A stretch of DNA of 64,000 bases, taken from positions 62,001-126,000 of the forward strand of contig JALUGO010000030.1 in assembly GCA_027051905.1 (NCBI GenBank). The letters are read 5' to 3'. Position 1 is the first letter of the stretch, and each line of letters opens with the position of its first letter. This document shows positions 26,057 through 35,849 of this stretch, piece by piece. Both the position numbers and the translations under genes were made by a program. The notes beneath the pieces were generated by a model. That model did no database searches and was not told the DNA's origin. It saw only the letters and a program-made list of their open reading frames with translations. Source of the stretch: Desulfurobacteriaceae bacterium. Its GTDB lineage: Bacteria; Aquificota; Aquificia; Desulfurobacteriales; Desulfurobacteriaceae.

Positions 26057-27001
26057 ATGGAAGCCTGGATTAAAGCGATATTTTTCCCGGGTTTTGTCTT
26101 TCTGCTGGTAGTTTTCCTGATGATTTTCTACCTTGAGAGGAAGATACTTGCAGATGTTCACCTGAGGACGGGTCCTTACTACGTTGGTAAGTGGGGTCTG
26201 CTTCAGACTACTGCCGACGTTTTTAAACTCCTTCAGAAGGAGTTCATAATTCAGAGAAGGGCTAACAAGATCTTGTTTTCACTTATCCCCTTTGTGGCAT
26301 TTCTTATGGTGGCAATGCTTATAGCTTTTATTCCCTTCTCAGAACACAGTTACATTGTAAGCACCAGTTTTGATCTTCTTGTTGTTCTTGCTCTTGTTAC
26401 AGGTATGCCTCCAGTTTTCTTCTACGCAGGTTGGGCTTCTAAAAGTAAGTATTCATTTATTGGAGGTCTGAGGGTAGTTAACCAGATGATTTCTGGTGAA
26501 ATCCCTCTATGGCTTTCTGCTCTTGCAGCGGCAGTTTTCTATGGAACTCTTAACCATCTTCAGATAGTTCAGGAGAGCTCATTCTTGGGTTTCCTTATTC
26601 TTCTTCCTGCATTTCTGATATTTGTTACTTCAACCCTCATAGTTACAGACAGGCCTCCCTTTGACATACCTGAAGCAGAGCAGGAGATCGTTTACGGTTT
26701 TCTGACGGAGTTTGGAGGGTTTAACTACGCGATTCTGGTTCTTTCAAAGCTGGTAGAGCTTTTTGCCCTTTACTCTGTTGCTGTTGTTCTCTTCCTGGGA
26801 GGATTCAAAGGGCCTATCCTGCCAGGGATTCTCTGGTTCTTTATTAAGGTTGCAGGCCTTTACCTGTTTACCTTTGTTGTGAGGGCTTCAACTCCCCGTA
26901 TCAGAATGGATCATCTCTTAAGGTTCTGCTGGAAGGTTTTAACCCCTGTGGCTCTGCTGAACCTGGCCTTTATCATCCTTGTAAAGATGTTTATCTCCTG
27001 A
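26057..27001 (+). CDS. nuoH: Complex I subunit NuoH
   Basis: A 314-residue membrane subunit with eight or nine helices that forms the quinone entry site and links the matrix arm to the pumps. Family motifs include YLERKILADVHLRTGPYYVG, split here as LERKILADVHLRTGP, and DRPPFDIPEAEQEIVYGFLTEFGG, with the acidic residues DIPEAEQE conserved. The ending is the usual RASTPRIRMDHLLRFCWK. Normal length. Confidence 0.95.
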   Translation: MEAWIKAIFFPGFVFLLVVFLMIFYLERKILADVHLRTGPYYVGKWGLLQTTADVFKLLQKEFIIQRRANKILFSLIPFVAFLMVAMLIAFIPFSEHSYIVSTSFDLLVVLALVTGMPPVFFYAGWASKSKYSFIGGLRVVNQMISGEIPLWLSALAAAVFYGTLNHLQIVQESSFLGFLILLPAFLIFVTSTLIVTDRPPFDIPEAEQEIVYGFLTEFGGFNYAILVLSKLVELFALYSVAVVLFLGGFKGPILPGILWFFIKVAGLYLFTFVVRASTPRIRMDHLLRFCWKVLTPVALLNLAFIILVKMFIS

Positions 27002-27014
27002 TGAGAGGTGGTGC

Positions 27015-27620
27015 ATGGAAGCTAAAGAGGCTTTAAAGATACCGTTTGAGGCAACAAAGAAAGTTCTGAGGGTCACAAAAGCTCTCTTTGCCCCTAAGGC
27101 TACTGAGATCTGGTGGGATAAAGGGGTAAGGAGGGAGCTCCACTATCGAGGCAAACATATCATAAAAGCAGAGCTTTGCATCGGCTGTGGTATGTGTTCA
27201 AGGGCGTGTCCCGTTAACTGTATAGAAATGGTTCCAACGGGAGTTAAAAAGCCCAGGGCCGTTCCAAAAGTCAGAGCTAATGAGTGTATGTTCTGTGGTC
27301 TGTGCGAGGATGCCTGTCCTACAAAGCCCGAGAAGGCGATAAAGCTTACAGACCACTACTCAATGATTCTTGAAGACGTTACCTGGGATAAGTTGACGGA
27401 TTATGTCTTTGAACCGGAAAACCTTGAAGAGGCCATTGAGAAAGCGAAGAAAATGGAGGAGCTCATAGAAAAGAAGAAACAGGAAGCTCTGAAGAAGAAA
27501 CAACAGGCTCAACAGGCAAAAGCTGATATGAAAAAAGAACAGGCTAAGTCTGCTGAGAATGCGAAGGCTGAAAAAGAGCAGCAAGCAAAACCCCAGAAAG
27601 ATAGTAAAGGAGAGGAGTAA
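27015..27620 (+). CDS. nuoI: Complex I subunit NuoI with long Lys/Gln/Ala tail
   Basis: An electron-transfer subunit with two 4Fe-4S clusters (N6a, N6b). The motifs are CIGCGMCSRACPVNC (about residues 56-70) and CMFCGLCEDACPTKP (about 94-108). After about residue 135 a ~65-residue tail follows, made almost only of Lys, Glu, Gln and Ala (EKKKQEALKKKQQAQQAK and similar) and predicted to be helical or disordered. Typical NuoI proteins lack such a tail. In an enzyme without NuoE/F/G, NuoI is where an electron donor such as ferredoxin could dock, so the tail may matter; that is inference. Confidence 0.93.
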   Translation: MEAKEALKIPFEATKKVLRVTKALFAPKATEIWWDKGVRRELHYRGKHIIKAELCIGCGMCSRACPVNCIEMVPTGVKKPRAVPKVRANECMFCGLCEDACPTKPEKAIKLTDHYSMILEDVTWDKLTDYVFEPENLEEAIEKAKKMEELIEKKKQEALKKKQQAQQAKADMKKEQAKSAENAKAEKEQQAKPQKDSKGEE

Positions 27621-28099
27621 TGGGGAACGTTTACTTCTGGATTATCTATGCAGTTATTATAGGTAGTGCCATCATAGCCCTTGAGGCTACCTCCCTACTC
27701 TGGGCTGCCATCTCCTTTGTAGTTCTCCTTTCGGAAATTGCTCTTGTCTACTTCGGTCTCAACATGCCGGTTCTTGGTGGGGTTCAGCTTGCCATCTACG
27801 CTGGAGGTGTAACGATTCTTGTTCTCTTTGCCATCATGATGATAGGAGAGAGTTACAAAAAGCCCGGAGGTAAAGCTGTTAAGGCAATAGTCCTCAGCCT
27901 TTTACTTCTTATTCTGGGAACTTCTTTCTCTTTCCTCAGCGCTATAGATACGTTTCCGTTTAAGACCTTTTCAACAGAAACTCTTGGAACGGTTTTTGTG
28001 GAGAAGTATTCATTCTTTACTATAGTCTTAGGTTTTATCGTGTCGGCGCTCCTTTACATGGCCAATGCGATTATTACGAAGAAGAGGGAGGCTAAGTAA
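27620..28099 (+). CDS. nuoJ: Complex I subunit NuoJ
   Basis: A 159-residue membrane subunit with five helices next to the quinone chamber. The conserved helix is VQLAIYAGGVTILVLFAIMM, with the pi-bulge region of TM3. It overlaps nuoI and nuoK by one base each (TAATG), so J is coupled on both sides. Confidence 0.93.
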   Translation: MGNVYFWIIYAVIIGSAIIALEATSLLWAAISFVVLLSEIALVYFGLNMPVLGGVQLAIYAGGVTILVLFAIMMIGESYKKPGGKAVKAIVLSLLLLILGTSFSFLSAIDTFPFKTFSTETLGTVFVEKYSFFTIVLGFIVSALLYMANAIITKKREAK

Positions 28100-28407
28100 T
28101 GCTTCTTGAAGCAGACGTTCATGCCTATCTATTCCTGTCATTTTCTCTCCTTGCGGTTGGAGTATATGGCCTTTTATCGAGGAGATCGGTTATCAGAATG
28201 CTCTTTGCCATTGAAATGATCATAAACGCTGCCAACCTTAACCTTGCCGTTTTTACAGCTCAGAGGAACGTTGATGGAGAGATATTTGCCTTCTTTACTA
28301 TAGGCCTTGCTGCCCTTGAGGCTGCCGTTGGTCTTGCGATAGTTATCGTCTTCTACAAACGGTTTGGAGAGGTTATTCCTTCAAAAATTAGGAACCTGAG
28401 GTGGTAG
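28099..28407 (+). CDS. nuoK: Complex I subunit NuoK
   Basis: A 102-residue, three-helix antiporter-like small subunit. The buried glutamates on helices 2 and 3 are visible in MLFAIEMIINAANLNLAVF and in GLAALEAAVGLAIVIVFY. Both are needed for proton transfer in known complexes. It lies between nuoJ and nuoL with a single base before nuoL. Confidence 0.94.
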   Translation: MLLEADVHAYLFLSFSLLAVGVYGLLSRRSVIRMLFAIEMIINAANLNLAVFTAQRNVDGEIFAFFTIGLAALEAAVGLAIVIVFYKRFGEVIPSKIRNLRW

Positions 28408-28408
28408 G

Positions 28409-30247
28409 ATGGAGAAGTTGGTCTGGATTACCTACTTAACGATAGGGATATTCTTTGCTGGAAGTATCCTTGCATTCCTTGTCGGAAAGTTCACCGATAG
28501 GTGGAATTCCTTCTGGGTTGCAGCCCTTACAGGTTTAACCGGCTTTGTCCTGACCTGCTACGTTGCGTTTAACCTGGGTGAACATCCAATAGTTCACAAG
28601 TTTAACTGGTTTACGTTTGGGTCGTTTAAGGTTCCCCTGGGAGTTTACGTAGACAGCCTTGCCGTTGTTATGGCTCTGATTGCCACAGGAATCGGTTTCT
28701 TAGACATCGTCTTCTCCAAAGGCTACATGGAGGATGATGAGTCTCCACACAGGTATTACTTTGAAAAGCTCTTCTTCATCGGATCTATGGTAGGTCTTGT
28801 CTTCGTCACCAACCTTGTTGGACTCTACATCTTCTGGGAAGGTGTTGGTCTCTGTTCATACCTCCTTATCGGTTACTGGTACTGGAAGAAGAGCGCTGCA
28901 GAGGCGGCTCTTAAAGCCTTTGTGATGACACGTTTTGGTGATGTCTTTATGTTAGCAGGTATAATCGTTGCCTGGGTTCTTCTTGGAACCATAGATTTCC
29001 AGGAGCTGAACGCCCTTGCCCTTGCTGGAGCGTTCAGCGTTAAGTTGGGGCTTTTAATCTCCATCCTCATCTTCATAGGAGCTGTTGGAAAGTCTGCTCA
29101 GTTTCCTCTCTTCCCGTGGCTCTTAGACGCTATGGAAGGTCCTACTACCGTTTCAGCTCTCATCCACGCCGCTACGATGGTTAACGCAGGTGTTTACCTT
29201 GTTGCAAGGATGTTCCCGTTCTTTGACTACTCCCACGCTCTGATCGTTGTAGGGTTTGTTGGAGCTCTCTCTGCCTTCATCGCTGCCACGGGAGCTCTCG
29301 CCCACACGGAAATCAAGAAGATCCTTGCATTCTCTACTATGGAACACCTTGCGCTTATGTTCGTTGCCCTTGGAGTCGGCTCAGCTGCGGCTGGAATTTT
29401 CCACCTCATGAACCATGCAATCTTTAAAGCCCTCCTCTTCCTTGCTGCAGGTGCCGTAATCCACATGGCACATCATCAGAAGGATGCCTTTAAACTGGGA
29501 GGGCTTTACAAATACATGCCTCAAACGGCACTTCTCTTCCTTGTGGGCATTTTAGCCCTCGCCGGCGTTCCACCCTTTAACGGTTTCTTCAGTAAAGACT
29601 GGATTCTTGCTGCTACCTATGAGTATGGAAATCCAGTTATCTTCGGGCTTACCTTTGTCGCTGCTGTTCTCTGTGTTGCTTACGGTTTCAGACTCTGGTT
29701 TGTAGTCTTTACGGGAGAGCCTTCCGAGTATTCGAAGAAGGCCAGGGAAGCCTACCCGGTGATGCTGGTTCCTCTATACGTCCTTGCAGTTCTTACCATT
29801 CTTGTTCCGTTCTTCAAGGAGAAAATTATCCACTTCCTCTTTGGGGAGATACACGAACCGTTCTTCATCAACCTGCTGGTTGCTACCTTAACTGTTATGT
29901 TCATCCTCTTTGGTATTGTCTTCCTCATCTACTACAAGAGAGTTATCAGCACAGCCAAATTCCTTGCTAATCCACTTGGTAAAGCTATTAACGACTTCCT
30001 ATACAACGGCTGGTTTGTTGATGCTGTTATTAAGTGGATATGCCGTCACGTCTTCTACGGTTCAATAGCCAAGGCGGTTGAGTGGGTGGATACCCACGTT
30101 GTTGATGGAGCCGTCAACGGAACGGCCAGACTTTCCCTTGCCTGCTGGGACAGGTGCAGGAAGATTCAGACTGGAGATGTTGTTGACTACCTCACCTACT
30201 TTGTAGCCGGTGTTTTAGTGCTTACTCTAATTATTCTCTTTGTTTAG
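28409..30247 (+). CDS. nuoL: Complex I subunit NuoL (distal proton pump)
   Basis: A 612-residue antiporter-like subunit with about 15-16 helices and the C-terminal lateral helix. Key parts are FFIGSMVGLVFVTNLVGLYI followed by FWEGVGLCSYLLIGYWYWK (the pump glutamate), SAQFPLFPWLLDAMEGPTTV with the Lys/His channel, and the last ~110 residues carrying the amphipathic arm. Normal length. Confidence 0.96.
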   Translation: MEKLVWITYLTIGIFFAGSILAFLVGKFTDRWNSFWVAALTGLTGFVLTCYVAFNLGEHPIVHKFNWFTFGSFKVPLGVYVDSLAVVMALIATGIGFLDIVFSKGYMEDDESPHRYYFEKLFFIGSMVGLVFVTNLVGLYIFWEGVGLCSYLLIGYWYWKKSAAEAALKAFVMTRFGDVFMLAGIIVAWVLLGTIDFQELNALALAGAFSVKLGLLISILIFIGAVGKSAQFPLFPWLLDAMEGPTTVSALIHAATMVNAGVYLVARMFPFFDYSHALIVVGFVGALSAFIAATGALAHTEIKKILAFSTMEHLALMFVALGVGSAAAGIFHLMNHAIFKALLFLAAGAVIHMAHHQKDAFKLGGLYKYMPQTALLFLVGILALAGVPPFNGFFSKDWILAATYEYGNPVIFGLTFVAAVLCVAYGFRLWFVVFTGEPSEYSKKAREAYPVMLVPLYVLAVLTILVPFFKEKIIHFLFGEIHEPFFINLLVATLTVMFILFGIVFLIYYKRVISTAKFLANPLGKAINDFLYNGWFVDAVIKWICRHVFYGSIAKAVEWVDTHVVDGAVNGTARLSLACWDRCRKIQTGDVVDYLTYFVAGVLVLTLIILFV

Positions 30248-30256
30248 GAGGAGTGG

Positions 30257-31702
30257 ATGGTTCTGCTGAGTATGATTCTGCTCCCTGTTGTGGTAGCTCC
30301 CTTTGCCTGGATAGGAGAGAAGTTCAACAGGGACTTTCCGAAATACCTTTCCCTGGCTGTTGGTATATTCCTGGCGTTCTGCACAGCCTTCTTGATTGCA
30401 AAGTATCCCGGGAACGGTTTTGCGTTCCACGAGTTTTACAGGATATACCCTCCCTTTGACTTTAATCTCCATCTTGCGGTAGATGGAATTTCCCTGGTTC
30501 TTCTGGCAATTGTTGCCTTTCTCGCTATTACCGTTACTCTCTCTTCCTGGAACATCGAAAAACCGGGTGCCTACTTCTTCCTGATACTTATCTTCCTTGG
30601 TCCGATGGTTGGTGTCTTTGTTTCGCTCAACCTTCTCTGGTTCTTCATCTTCTGGGAGTTTACCCTGGTTCCCATGTTCTTCCACATAGGTATATGGGGA
30701 GCCGAAAACAGAATCTACGCTGCAATGAAGTTCTTCATCTATACCCATCTTGCAAGTATCTTCCTGCTCTTGGGAATCATCGTTCTCTACCTTTCTACCC
30801 ATACCTTTGAGTTTGAGAAACTGCTGAACGTGCAGCTTGATCCTTCTATTGCCAAGCTTGTCTGGATACTGATGTTTATCGGTTTTGCCGTTAAAATGCC
30901 GGTTGTTCCGTTCCATACCTGGCTCCCGGACGCCCACGTTCAGGCCCCCTCCCCGATCTCTGTGTTCCTTGCCGGACTTCTTCTGAAGATGGGAGCTTAC
31001 GGTCTTTTAAGGTGGGAGATTTTCCTCTTCCCTCAAACCAGCAAGTTCTTCGCTCCACTTATGGCCTTTATTGCCGTTCTTACCATTTTCTATGCAGGTT
31101 TCAGAGCCCTCGCTGAAGACCACATTAAGAGGATGGTTGCCTACTCCAGTATCAACCACATGGGATTTGTTCTCTTAGGGCTTTCTGCTCTTACCGCTGC
31201 CGGTATTTCAGCTGCCGTTTACGAGATGGTGGGTCACGCCCTCGTTATCTCCCTCCTCTTTATGATTGCCGGATACATCCACCACAAGACCCATACCTGG
31301 TATATCTCTGAGCTTGGCGGGATAATGAAGAAGATTCCCGGACTTATGACGATGTTTGTTATAGGAGTTCTTGCAGCTGTTGGACTCCCAGGAACTGCAG
31401 GTTTCGTTGGGGAGCTTACGGTTATGCTTGCCGCCTTTGACTACTACGGATGGGTGATGGTTATCGTTCCCCTTGCCAGTGCTTTAGGTGCTGGTTTCTT
31501 TATGTGGATGCTCCAGAGGGCTGTTTTTGGTCCCCTCAGGGAAGGGTTTGAGAACCTTAAGTCTTTAAAAGAGCTCTCCATGGTCGAAAACATCCCACTG
31601 GCTATGTATATCGGGGCATTCATAATAGTTGGCGTTGTTCCGTCATTAGTTTTCAACCTTTACAACCCTGTTGTAAATACTTTTGCACAACTTTTTCAGT
31701 AG
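30257..31702 (+). CDS. nuoM: Complex I subunit NuoM (proton pump)
   Basis: A 481-residue antiporter-like pump, about 14 helices. The pump glutamate lies in LLWFFIFWEFTLVPMFFHIG, and the central channel in FAVKMPVVPFHTWLPDAHVQ followed by APSPISVFLAG. The sequence KRMVAYSSINHMGFVLLGL is also typical. It lies ten bases after nuoL. Confidence 0.96.
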   Translation: MVLLSMILLPVVVAPFAWIGEKFNRDFPKYLSLAVGIFLAFCTAFLIAKYPGNGFAFHEFYRIYPPFDFNLHLAVDGISLVLLAIVAFLAITVTLSSWNIEKPGAYFFLILIFLGPMVGVFVSLNLLWFFIFWEFTLVPMFFHIGIWGAENRIYAAMKFFIYTHLASIFLLLGIIVLYLSTHTFEFEKLLNVQLDPSIAKLVWILMFIGFAVKMPVVPFHTWLPDAHVQAPSPISVFLAGLLLKMGAYGLLRWEIFLFPQTSKFFAPLMAFIAVLTIFYAGFRALAEDHIKRMVAYSSINHMGFVLLGLSALTAAGISAAVYEMVGHALVISLLFMIAGYIHHKTHTWYISELGGIMKKIPGLMTMFVIGVLAAVGLPGTAGFVGELTVMLAAFDYYGWVMVIVPLASALGAGFFMWMLQRAVFGPLREGFENLKSLKELSMVENIPLAMYIGAFIIVGVVPSLVFNLYNPVVNTFAQLFQ

Positions 31703-31712
31703 GGGGTAACCG

Positions 31713-33128
31713 GTGAACATTAACTACCTTGCAGCAACAATGGTTCTGGCCTTAACGGGAGCGTTTCTTCCCGTTATTAACAGGCTTTTCAGGATATCGG
31801 GGATTCAGGGAGCTCTCATCTCTTCCATCGGCTACGTCGTTTCCCTCTTCCTGGTTCTGATATCAGACAGAGGAAGGAATGTTCTGAAGGGTTTCTACAC
31901 GACGGATCCGGTTTCCATTCTGATAGGAGCCCTTATTTTAGTGGCTTCCTGGATGGTTATGCTCGTTATCTACTGGATAACGGAGAAGGACAAGTTTGTT
32001 AATGAACTTATATCTGCCCTTATGATCTCTACGGCGGGAGCTCTCCTCCTCATCAGCGCCAACAACTTCGTCTCCCTCGTTATTGCGATGGAGCTTATGA
32101 CTATGCCCACATACCTTATGGTTCTCTTTGCCTTTGACGATAAGTCCTTTGAGGCCGGCGTTAAGTATTTCTTCAATGGAGCTTTAGCAGTTGGTCTTAT
32201 GCTTTTTGGAATCTCTCTTCTCTACGGAATGACGGGTAGCTTTGACTTCTCAGCCCTTGTGAAGAACCTCTTTGCTGATCCTCTGGTTGCCCTTGCTGCT
32301 GTCTTCATATTTGCAGGGTTTGGCTTCAAGATTACGGCCTTCCCGTTCCACTTCTGGGGACCTGACGTTTACGACGGAACCTGTCCTGGAGTTGCTTCGC
32401 TCCTCACTGGTGTCTCAAAGAGCGCTGCATTTATCGGCCTTATGAGGGTTGTTTACGAGGCCATTCCCGTTATTGCCGGCCACTTTACCCTCATACTTGC
32501 AATTATCGCTGCCCTCACAATGACAGTTGGTAACCTTTTAGCCCTTGCCCAGAAAAGGGTTTCAAGGATTCTTGCCTACTCTTCAGTAGCCCATGCAGGC
32601 TACACGCTGGTTGCCTTTGCCGCACTTTCTGTTCCTCTGAGTGTTACCGGTATTGTTTACCACTCCGTTGCATACGTCTTTATGAAGACCGCCGCGTTTC
32701 TCTGCTTTGCGGTTCTCCTCTTTGTGTGGGGAGCGAGGACTATGGACGACTATAAAGGGCTTGGTAAGAGAGAGCCTCTCCTTGGAGCTCTCTTCCTTAT
32801 ATTCCTCCTCTCACTTGCCGGTGTGCCCCCAATGGCAGGGTTCATCAGCAAGGTCTTCGTCTTTACGGCTGCCGTTGATGCCGGAATGACCTGGTTAGCC
32901 CTTATCGGTCTTCTCAACAGTGCGTTTTCCGTTGCCTACTACATCTGGATTGCAAAGCAGATGTATCTGGAAGAGCCTACAATAGAGAAGCCTGTAAATG
33001 ACTCTCCGAATAAGAACTGGATACTCCTGCCTTTGACCGTTATGGCAGTTCTGCTGATAGTCTTCGGTATCTGGCTCAACCCCGTTGTTGACGCCTCTGC
33101 CGTTTACGCCGCTAAAGTTGGGTTTTAG
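31713..33128 (+). CDS. nuoN: Complex I subunit NuoN (proton pump)
   Basis: A 471-residue antiporter-like pump. Typical stretches are FVSLVIAMELMTMPTYLMVL, with the pump glutamate, FKITAFPFHFWGPDVYDGTC and KRVSRILAYSSVAHAGYTLV. The GTG start at 31713 follows GGGGGTAACCG. It closes the operon; a GC hairpin without a T-tract follows at 33132-33146. NuoE, NuoF and NuoG are not encoded anywhere in the run. Confidence 0.95.
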   Translation: MNINYLAATMVLALTGAFLPVINRLFRISGIQGALISSIGYVVSLFLVLISDRGRNVLKGFYTTDPVSILIGALILVASWMVMLVIYWITEKDKFVNELISALMISTAGALLLISANNFVSLVIAMELMTMPTYLMVLFAFDDKSFEAGVKYFFNGALAVGLMLFGISLLYGMTGSFDFSALVKNLFADPLVALAAVFIFAGFGFKITAFPFHFWGPDVYDGTCPGVASLLTGVSKSAAFIGLMRVVYEAIPVIAGHFTLILAIIAALTMTVGNLLALAQKRVSRILAYSSVAHAGYTLVAFAALSVPLSVTGIVYHSVAYVFMKTAAFLCFAVLLFVWGARTMDDYKGLGKREPLLGALFLIFLLSLAGVPPMAGFISKVFVFTAAVDAGMTWLALIGLLNSAFSVAYYIWIAKQMYLEEPTIEKPVNDSPNKNWILLPLTVMAVLLIVFGIWLNPVVDASAVYAAKVGF

Positions 33129-33131
33129 TTG

Positions 33132-33146
33132 GGGAGCTCCGCTCCC
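33132..33146 (+). terminator. GC hairpin after nuoN, terminator-like but no T-tract
   Basis: GGGAGC (33132-33137), loop TCC, GCTCCC (33141-33146). It contains the octamer GGAGCTCC that recurs throughout the window. It is followed by TTAACCCCC, not by T's, so intrinsic termination is doubtful; it may protect the 3' end or pair with Rho action. Confidence 0.4.
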
Positions 33147-33164
33147 TTAACCCCCTCCATCGAT

Positions 33165-33170
33165 TATAAT
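33165..33170 (+). promoter_or_regulatory. -10 box TATAAT before the YhaM-type gene
   Basis: A consensus TATAAT lies 30 bases before the GTG at 33200; transcription would start near 33177. The -35 region falls in the hairpin after nuoN and does not match well (CTCCCT or similar). It separates the nuo operon from the nucleotide-metabolism run. Confidence 0.45.
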
Positions 33171-33199
33171 TCCCTCTACTTATCCTACAGGGAGAGGTC

Positions 33200-34177
33200 G
33201 TGTTTGTAAGGGATATCTATAAGCTGCCGGTGGGAGCTCCCCTCTCGGGCTATTTTGTTGTTGAACACGTTGAAATAAGAAAACACAGGACGGGAGAGCC
33301 CTTTCTCAGGCTTGTTCTCTCAGACAAGACGGGAACCTTTCAAGCTCTCTGGTGGAAACCCCCAAAGGATGCGGACCTTACCGTTTTCAAAAAGGGGGAC
33401 GTAGTTTTTGTTGAGGGGCACGTTGAGTATTTCAACGGCAACCTCCAGCCCAAGCTCTCTATGGTAAGGATTGCTCAGGAAGGAGAGTTTGACCCTCAGA
33501 AGTTCATCTCTGAAAGCAGGTTCTCAATAGAGGAGCAGTTTACCCGTCTCCTTGAGATAGTAGAAACTGTCAGGAATGAATACCTCAGAAAGCTCCTTGA
33601 GAGCTTTTTCTACGACGATGATTTTGTTGAGAAGTTTCTGAAAGCTCCCGGCGGTAAAACCATCCATCATGCTTGCATAGGCGGCCTTTTAGAGCACACT
33701 TTAGGGGTTACCGAAATCTGCGAAACAGTTGCAAAGCGTTATAAGAGCATAGACAGAGACCTCCTCATTGCTGCGGCAATCCTCCACGACATAGGAAAGG
33801 TTTACGAGTATAGCGTTGAGACGGCCATAGACAGGACAAATGAAGGAATACTCCTTGGGCATCTCTACATGAGCTGTGAGATGGTGGCCTTTAAAATAGC
33901 TGAGATTGAAGGTTTCCCGAAAGATCTGAAGACGAAGCTCCTCCACTGCATACTCGCCCATCACGGCCAGTATGAGCATGGTTCCCCTAAAAAGCCAAAA
34001 ACGCTTGAGGCGGTTGCCCTTGCCTATGCTGATGCCCTTGACTCAAAGGTAAAGGGGTTTGAGGAGTTTATAGAGAGGGAGCTTGGAGGAGAAAAGGGGT
34101 GGACTAAGCGCCACTTTGCCTATGAGGTTCCAATTTTCTTTGACGGTAAAATAGACTACGGGGAGGAAATGGAATGA
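33200..34177 (+). CDS. YhaM-type 3'-5' exoribonuclease (OB-fold plus HD domain)
   Basis: A 325-residue protein with an N-terminal OB-fold (about residues 15-95: [39 protein letters not shown]) and a C-terminal HD phosphohydrolase domain: [28 protein letters not shown] and [15 protein letters not shown], giving the metal histidines and aspartates. This is the arrangement of Bacillus YhaM, which trims RNA 3' ends and is also active on DNA. Start GTG 33200 after GGAGAGGTC. It overlaps purM by four bases. Confidence 0.88.
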   Translation: MFVRDIYKLPVGAPLSGYFVVEHVEIRKHRTGEPFLRLVLSDKTGTFQALWWKPPKDADLTVFKKGDVVFVEGHVEYFNGNLQPKLSMVRIAQEGEFDPQKFISESRFSIEEQFTRLLEIVETVRNEYLRKLLESFFYDDDFVEKFLKAPGGKTIHHACIGGLLEHTLGVTEICETVAKRYKSIDRDLLIAAAILHDIGKVYEYSVETAIDRTNEGILLGHLYMSCEMVAFKIAEIEGFPKDLKTKLLHCILAHHGQYEHGSPKKPKTLEAVALAYADALDSKVKGFEEFIERELGGEKGWTKRHFAYEVPIFFDGKIDYGEEME

Positions 34178-35205
34178 AGAAACCCCTTACTTATAAAGAT
34201 GCAGGCGTTGATATAGAGGCGGGAGAGAGGCTTGTAGACAGGATAAAAACGTTTGCAAAGAGGACTTTTAATGAGAACGTTCTTGCGGGGATAGGGGGAT
34301 TTGGGGCCGGATATCTCCTGCCGGAAGGCTACTCGGAGCCTGTTCTCGTCTCCGGAACCGACGGGGTGGGAACGAAGCTCAAGGTTGCCCAGATGGCAAA
34401 CGTTCACGACACGGTCGGAATTGACCTTGTTGCCATGTGCGTTAACGATATACTGACTGTTGGAGCAAAGCCCCTCTTCTTCCTCGACTACTTTGCAACT
34501 GGAAAGCTCTCAGTTGACGTTGCAGCAGACGTCGTTAAGGGAATTGCAAGGGGGTGCGAGATTGCAGGCTGTGCCCTGATAGGCGGGGAGACGGCAGAGA
34601 TGCCCGATTTTTACCCCGAAGGGGAGTATGACCTTGCCGGTTTTGTGGTTGGAATAGTTGAGAGGAAGGACTACATAACCGGAGAGGAGATAAGACCGGG
34701 AGACGTGGTTTTAGGTCTTGCCTCCTCAGGTATCCACAGCAACGGATACTCCCTTGCGAGGAAGCTCTTCTTTGAGATTTTAGGGTTTAAAGTTGACAAC
34801 TACGTTGAGGAACTTAAAGGTAAGGTTTACGAAGTTCTTCTGACTCCTACAAGAATTTACGTAAAGAGCATTTTGAACCTGCTGAAAGAGGTAAAGGTAA
34901 AGGGGATGGCTCACATTACCGGTGGCGGTATTCCCGGCAACCTTGTGAGGGTTCTTCCGAAGAACGTTAATGCGGTTGTTAAGAATGGTTCCTGGGAGGT
35001 CCCCGCCATCTTCAGGTTTATTCAGGAGAAAGGAAACGTTCCGGAAGAGGAGATGTTCAGAACCTTTAACATGGGAGTTGGCTATGCCGTTGTTGTTTCG
35101 CCGGAGGATGCTGACAGAGCTGTTTCACTGCTGAAAGAATCCGGCGAAGAGGTTTACAGGATAGGTGAGGTGAGAGAAGGGGAGGGGAAGGTAGTTATAG
35201 TATGA
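34174..35205 (+). CDS. purM: Phosphoribosylformylglycinamidine cyclo-ligase
   Basis: AIR synthetase, the fifth step of purine synthesis, closing the imidazole ring with ATP. 343 residues. Motifs are [54 protein letters not shown] and the late [18 protein letters not shown]. Overlaps of four bases on both sides (YhaM-type gene and purN) show tight coupling. Confidence 0.97.
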   Translation: MKKPLTYKDAGVDIEAGERLVDRIKTFAKRTFNENVLAGIGGFGAGYLLPEGYSEPVLVSGTDGVGTKLKVAQMANVHDTVGIDLVAMCVNDILTVGAKPLFFLDYFATGKLSVDVAADVVKGIARGCEIAGCALIGGETAEMPDFYPEGEYDLAGFVVGIVERKDYITGEEIRPGDVVLGLASSGIHSNGYSLARKLFFEILGFKVDNYVEELKGKVYEVLLTPTRIYVKSILNLLKEVKVKGMAHITGGGIPGNLVRVLPKNVNAVVKNGSWEVPAIFRFIQEKGNVPEEEMFRTFNMGVGYAVVVSPEDADRAVSLLKESGEEVYRIGEVREGEGKVVIV

Positions 35206-35849
35206 GAGTAGCCGTTTTAGCCAGTGGAAGGGGGAGCAACTTTGAGGCCATTGCAAAGGCTTTTATCGATGGGAAGATAAAGGGGGAGCTTGTTGCCCTT
35301 ATCGTTAACAGGAGAAACGCCGGAGCGGTTGAGAGGGCTGAGAAATTAGGGATAAACTGGCTCTTCGTTGACCCATACTCTTTCCCCAGTCGGGAGGACT
35401 ACGACAGGCGACTTGTGGAGATTCTTAAATACCTGAAGGTGGAGCTGGTCTGTCTGGCCGGCTATAAGCTAATCGTCTCTGAGGTTTTCGTGGATGCGTT
35501 TCCCGGTAGAATCCTCAACATCCATCCCTCGCTGCTCCCATCCTTTCCGGGGCTCAGGGCACACTGGCAGGCCGTTACCTACGGCGTGAAGATCTCCGGG
35601 GCTACTGTCCACGTAGTTGATAAGGGTGTGGATACAGGCCCAATAGTTGTTCAGGTTGCTGTGCCGGTTTCCCCGGAGGATACCCCCGATACCCTCTCTG
35701 AAAAGGTTCTGAAGTGGGAGCACAGGATATACCCTCAGGCGGTTAAGTGGTTTGTTGACGGAAGGGTAAAGGTAGAGGGGAGGAAGGTTGTTGTTGAGGG
35801 GGCAGACTACGGCCGATTACCGGTAGTTCCCGCCTTAGAGGACTTCTGA
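35202..35849 (+). CDS. purN: Phosphoribosylglycinamide formyltransferase
   Basis: GAR transformylase, the third step of purine synthesis, using 10-formyl-tetrahydrofolate. 215 residues. The substrate loop [11 protein letters not shown] is at residues 7-17, the catalytic Asn and His in [12 protein letters not shown] near 105-116, and the catalytic Asp in [12 protein letters not shown]. Its last base is shared with the next gene's ATG. Confidence 0.97.
   Translation: MRVAVLASGRGSNFEAIAKAFIDGKIKGELVALIVNRRNAGAVERAEKLGINWLFVDPYSFPSREDYDRRLVEILKYLKVELVCLAGYKLIVSEVFVDAFPGRILNIHPSLLPSFPGLRAHWQAVTYGVKISGATVHVVDKGVDTGPIVVQVAVPVSPEDTPDTLSEKVLKWEHRIYPQAVKWFVDGRVKVEGRKVVVEGADYGRLPVVPALEDF

Noticed and set aside
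30227-30937. A 236-codon minus-strand frame inside nuoM
   Set aside because: Antisense to a conserved pump gene; its composition (Gln, Asn, Lys, Gly runs) is what reverse-complemented membrane-helix codons give.
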